A stretch of 64,000 bases of DNA from Rutpela maculata (lineage: Eukaryota; Arthropoda; Insecta; Coleoptera; Cerambycidae): NCBI GenBank assembly GCA_936432065.2, contig OW386293.2, positions 19,356,234 through 19,420,233 on the forward strand, given 5' to 3'. Made by a program: the position numbers and the translations under genes. Each line of letters starts with the position of its first letter. Position 1 is the stretch's first letter. Shown here in pieces: positions 59,037-64,000 of this stretch. Below the pieces are notes generated by a model. The model saw only the letters and a program-made list of their open reading frames with translations. It ran no database searches and was not told the origin of the DNA.

Positions 59037-61534
59037 AAGGGTTTAGCCGGATAAGCATGACGAGTCGGCCCCCAAATGGCAACCTATATCGAAACTAATG
59101 TTTTAATATCGACTTGATGTACGAACGCGATTTATGCCACCGTACTCCGCTTTGACCTTGAGATGTGGAAAAAAAATGAGCGCATTCATGACTATCGTTC
59201 AAAGAGACATATCTCGAAAACTAATTGAGCTAGAGAGGTAAAACCAACGGTAGGTTTCAGGTAACCTTAACGAGTATATTCTATAGTTTTTTTGAATTTT
59301 TAGAATAATTACGCACATCATTAAAAAATAAATAAAAATATAATAATTAATATTTCCGTGTTCTTTGTGATTTGAAATTACTGAAATAATTATGTTGTAA
59401 TACTTTGTATTCACTATTACTCATAAAAGTTGCGGTAGAAAAAAGTTGGTGCAACACTTCGAAAAAAAATAAAATTCGACGCGCACTACATCATATAAGG
59501 ATACAGACTTGACATGGGACACACATGTAAATATTTTATAAATTGGAATTATTGTTAGAAGATAAATTGAATGAAAATATAAATAATTGACACGTAAATA
59601 TCTATTTCATACGGCACTGTGGCATAAATCGTAATTTTTTCGTTCAAAATTATTTAGAGCACTTCGCAACCGATTGGGATAATTTTTTTTAAATACTCGT
59701 TATTTAATTTCAAAAAAATGTAAGAGAGTCGATTTTTTAATTATGCTAACCAAAATTGTTAAGCTTCTCCAAAATGTCCATTTTGTATTTAAATCTTAAT
59801 AAAACTTAGAAAAAGAAAATTTTGTTCTTATCCAATTTACATAAATCTTGTTATTCGGGGAGTTTTTGGGGTCGCTGATTACGAATCTGATATCCAAATT
59901 GTCATAAACCAACCTGCAAAATGGCGGCTATAAAATGCTAAAATATTATGAAAAATTAAATATTTTTGTTAAAGTTTATGCCGAGAAGTTTTGAATATTT
60001 CTGATAAGTACTTTTAAGTTAAAATAGACCAAATTTTAAGTTCCAGGAAGAAATTCAAGATGGCGGATCCAATATGGCGGCAATAAGATGATAAAACTAA
60101 CTTAAAAATAAATGACGAAACATTTTTGCACTAAGTTAGGTTTAAAGTTCATGGTTTAAAATTCTTGCCTTAGGTTATGTTAGGTATAGAGTTCTTGGTT
60201 TAATGTTCTATTAGGCTTAGGTTATGTTAGGTTCAATATTATTGGTGTTAGGTGTTTATTATATTATTAGCAGATAAAAAAAATAAATATTAATATGACC
60301 TACTTAGGGTTATGTTTAAAATTAATGGAGGACTGAATCGCATATTTATGGTTGATAATTAATGTATGGCAGCCATATTGAAAATTTCAGAAAATTTGTT
60401 CCTTCTTAAATTTTTTAATAATTCTTAGGAATAGCCTTTTTAGTTTAATGCGTTTAATTTAATTTTAAGTTAGTTCTATCATCTTATTGCCGCCATATTG
60501 GCTCTGCCGTCTTGAATTTCTTCCTGGAACTTGTACTTATAAAAAATATTCAAAACTTCTCGGCATAAACTTTAACGAAAATATCTTATTTTTCATAATT
60601 TTTTAGCATTTTATAGCCGCCATTGATTCCGCCATCTTGTAGGTTGGTTTATGACAATTTAGATATCAGATTAATAATCAACGACCTCAAAAACTCCCCA
60701 AGTAACAAGATTTATGTAAAGTGGTTTAGAGAAAAAAATTTTCTTTATAAGTTTTATTAAGATTTAAATAAAAAATGGACATTTTGGTTAAGCTCAATAA
60801 TTTTGGTTAGCATAATTCAAAAATCGGCTCTCTTACGTTTTTTTGAAATTAAATAATGAGTATTTAAAAAAAAAATTATCCCAATCGGTTGCGAAGTGTT
60901 CTAGATAATTTTGAACGAAAAAACTACAGTTCGTGCCACTGTGCGCCGTATGAAATAGATATTTACGTGACAATTATTTATATTTTAATTCAATTTCTCT
61001 TCTAACAATAATTCCAATTCATAAAATATTTATATGTGTGTCCCATGTCAAGTTTGTATCCTTATATGATGTAGTGCGCGTCGAATTTTATTTTTTTTCG
61101 AAGTGTTGCACCAACTTTTTTCTAATGCAAATTTTATTAGTAATAGTGCATATAAAGTATTACAACATATATTATTTCAGTGATTGTAAGTCACAGAGAA
61201 CATGGAAATATTAATTATTATATTTTTTATTTATTTTTAATGATGTGCGTAATTATTCTAAAAATTCAAAAAATGTAAAAAATATACTGTTTAAGGTTAC
61301 CTGAAACCTCCCGTTGGATTTACCTCTCTAGCTCAATTAGTTTTCGAGATATGTCTCTTTGAACGATAGTCATGCATGCGCTCATTTTTTTTCCATATCT
61401 CAAGGTCAAAGCGGAGTACGGCGGCAAAACAGATATAAATCACGTTCATACATCAAGTCGATGTTAAAACCTAAGTTTCGATATAGTTGCCATTTGGGGG
61501 GCCGACTCGTCATACTTATCCGGCTAAACCCTTT
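59037..61534. mobile_element. 2.5-kb palindrome with 1.07-kb arms
   Basis: It begins AAGGGTTTAGCCGGATAAGC and ends with the complement. The arms 59037-60107 and 60463-61534 are almost equal in length and match throughout (GTTGGTGCAACACTTCG, TGACATGGGACACA, ATGCCGAGAAGTTTTGAATA and others) around a 355-bp spacer that contains TTAGGTTATGTTAGGT twice. No coding sequence is present. Confidence 0.88.
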
Positions 61535-62944
61535 CTAGTGGAATGTTGACGCTGGAAGAAATTGAATTAAATCAATTCGACTATACTATACAAGTTTCAA
61601 AAATACTCATGAAATACGTTTCCAGAAATTCAATTTAAATTTTGAGGAGTACACATGAGTATCAGTTTAACTTTAATTTTGAAACTAGAATAGTTCATCT
61701 ACAATAATACATCAAATTCACGACGTGGATGTGTGAGAAAGTAAACTTTTCTTACATTTAAAAAATATATTGTAGTTTATTGATATATTTGCATAGGCTT
61801 GTTTTTGAAGCCATAATTACTATATAACTTAAACAATTATAGTAAAATAACGTAATATATTGAGTACATACCTGATTGTATTGAATCCATACTTAATTAA
61901 GTCAAAAGCTACAGATATAAATGAATTTTTCCACTTAAAAGTTCTGTCAAACTTAGCGCATCGAGCATACACAAATACCATGGAGATAGTAGTATGCGAG
62001 ATGACCTTGAATAAAGTTAAATAGTGGTGTAAATAATGCACTGATATGTTCTCTTTCCATATGTGAACAACATATAGTCATTAGTCTCGTTTCATTTTAC
62101 GATTAAATGCCAGGTTTTTTTAATTCCTGCACCACTGTGCGACGCGAGTTATGAGCCAAGAATTGACCTTTCACCCCCCCCCCTCTGAAGCGGCAGGGCT
62201 AGAGGCGGGCACTTTTAGTATGTTTCCTCCTAACTACCCCCAACCCATTCCTGAAGAGGAAAATTCTTCCCCCTTTCATATCCTCTACCACTCCTTCGTT
62301 GACTGTACTATATGGTTTAGTACAATCTTGTTTCATATCGTTCTTTATTAATTCTGTTTTAGCCTTATGAAAGTATGCCATTTGATCAAATTAGTACTTA
62401 CGTTTTTTTGCATGCTGCTATTAGAGCTTCCACCAAGGATACTTTAGCAAAGGTTCCATTAATTTGTTTTAAAATGAAGCGACCCGATTTTCACTATCTA
62501 ACCGTTTACATATAACACTAGCATTACAAAAAGATCAGACATTAGTTCACGTTAAACTTTTCCAACACATTACAGGATAGAATGAGGGATTCAATACAAG
62601 CAAAAAACATTGCTGTAAATATATGGGCGGTAAATCTACTTGAAACACATGCAAGAGAATAATGGGTTCAAGTGCTACCTACGACAATCCATGACGTCCG
62701 CATTGTAACTAGATATAAAGCGATTGTGTTTTTTGTCAAATAACATTAAAAAAAATTAAATTTTTTATTTCCATCGTTTTACAAATATTTAAAAAAATTA
62801 TTATAAATTGATTGAATTTTATGTTAAATAATATAAATAATTTTTTAAATGCTTAACAAATTATTATAAAGTGATTGAATTTTGTCAAATATTATAAAAA
62901 ATGTGAAATTTTTATATCCATCATTTTTTAAATACTTAAAAGAA
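61535..62944. other. Unassigned stretch
   Basis: A C9 run at about 62173. Nothing recognised. Confidence 0.3.
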
Positions 62945-63735
62945 TTAGAGAATATTATTTAGGTATTATGCAAATCACAACTTACACACTTTTTTATTTA
63001 TTATAAAAATACCTACTTTCTGTATATCGTTGCCCTAGTCTGGGCACGCTAATATACTAGTTAGGTAAATGCTTTAAAACACTCATTATTGGAGAACCAA
63101 TCAAAACAACTACTCTTCTAGCTAATACTGACGAAGTATTGAATTACATGATAGGATTCTTAGCATTTTAAAGAAAAAAATATTGAAAATACTTAAATCA
63201 TTCATTTACATTTAGTCATTCACACTTTTTTTATTTAATATGAAATTATCTACTTTCTGTATATTGGTACCTTAATCGGGTCACGCTAATATACTACTTA
63301 GGAAAACACTTTAAAACACTCATTATTGGAAAACCAATCAAAACAACTACTCTTCTAGCTAATACTGACGAAGTATTGAATTACATGATAGGATTCCTGG
63401 CATTTTAAGGCAAAAAAAAATTTATTGGAGATACTTAAATTATTTATTGAAATTCAGTCATTCACAAGAACTATTGAACCTTACATTCTATTTCAACTCT
63501 AGAAAAGTTGTACAAGTTTTTTCGAAATCGTTAGTTCTCATCAGTAGAGTATAGAAACATTCATTCATTATTTACAAGCCTATTCTTGATTTATTTTTTT
63601 ACAATCAATTATTTTTATTTATTTGCTTTTATCATGATTAGAGAATATTATTTAGGTATAATATAATACCTAAATAATATTCTCTAATCATGATAAAAGC
63701 AAATAAATAAAAATAATTGATTGTAAAAAAATTTA
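62945..63735. mobile_element. Second copy of the 270-bp monomer repeat
   Basis: Two direct monomers (62950-63230 and 63231-63480) match 13705-14200, followed by CTATTTCAACTCTAGAAAAG and a terminal palindrome. Here the monomers are not followed by inverted copies. Confidence 0.8.
63594..63731. repeat. Perfect 66-bp-arm palindrome
   Basis: Arms 63594-63659 and 63666-63731 are exact reverse complements around the 6-nt spacer AATATA. Confidence 0.95.
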
Positions 63736-64000
63736 AAAGAATTGTTATAAACATAATATAAATGTTGTAAACAAAAAAGAATAATCAACTTTCTGTAGTA
63801 TAAAAAATAATGAATAACTTTTGCTTAAAACTTTATTTTTCTATTATGCATAATATTGGAGTTACAAGCATTACATAAATTGTTTAAATATGATTAAAGA
63901 ATAATTAAAAAATGTTGGTGTAATTTAAATATATAGTTCTTATCATATTCATAAAAAAACACTGTTTAAAAAAGCGTGGCGAGCTTCCCAAATTGCTTGT

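Noticed and set aside
60150..60250. TTAGGT motifs suggesting telomeric repeats
   Set aside because: They are spaced and imperfect, inside a palindrome spacer, and do not form a tandem TTAGG array.
62151..62381. Overlapping frames on both strands near a C9 run
   Set aside because: Both are short, low-complexity and unrecognised.

Overview
This is an AT-rich eukaryotic window, most likely from the nuclear genome of an insect with a large, repeat-filled genome. Three things point that way: a retrocopy of the ribosomal protein gene RpLP0 with an insect-like sequence, a typical insect set of transposon relics (hAT, piggyBac, Tc1/mariner, Ty3/gypsy, CR1/Jockey-type LINEs), and dispersed elements carrying GTCN tetranucleotide microsatellites like the mini-me/MINE elements known from Diptera and Lepidoptera. 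The insect order cannot be fixed from the sequence. I found no convincing functional, intron-containing host gene. The only long frame resembling a host protein is RpLP0, and it looks like a processed pseudogene without its start codon.

Layout. 0.1-5 kb: a large foldback element whose right arm is split by a second element built from tandem repeats. 5.8-8.4 kb: a decayed LINE with a partly inverted 3' end, followed by a GTCN-type repeat. 8.6-11.1 kb: a palindromic element, the RpLP0 retrocopy (minus strand) and a mariner-like transposase remnant. 11.5-19 kb: four long inverted-repeat elements in a row. 20-27 kb: broken pieces of a CXC-domain gene family and of a Crypton-like tyrosine recombinase. 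27.1-29.0 kb: a 5'-truncated Jockey-type LINE. 30-36 kb: a GTCN repeat, TA-flanked MITEs, and a minisatellite rich in TGACCTTG. 37.3-40.6 kb: an element with long terminal inverted repeats enclosing a decayed gene that looks like a PIN/FEN-type nuclease fused to a CXC domain. 42.7-43.4 kb: a piggyBac transposase tail. 45.3-50.9 kb: two multi-level nests, one a hAT element with a perfect 8-bp target duplication in a GTCN repeat, the other a MITE inside a gypsy element inside a LINE. 51-64 kb: another LINE relic, several palindromes including one of 2.5 kb with 1.07-kb arms, a run of short perfect hairpins, and a copy of the complex repeat also seen at 13.7-15.1 kb.

The genes do not form a pathway. 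The window reads as a layered record of transposition. Its most striking property is the density of long inverted repeats: about seventeen elements have arms of 50 bp to 1 kb, and many are nested. Target-site duplications make the order of insertion readable at several places (GTAAAGGG for the hAT element, ACATA for gypsy, TA for three MITE families).
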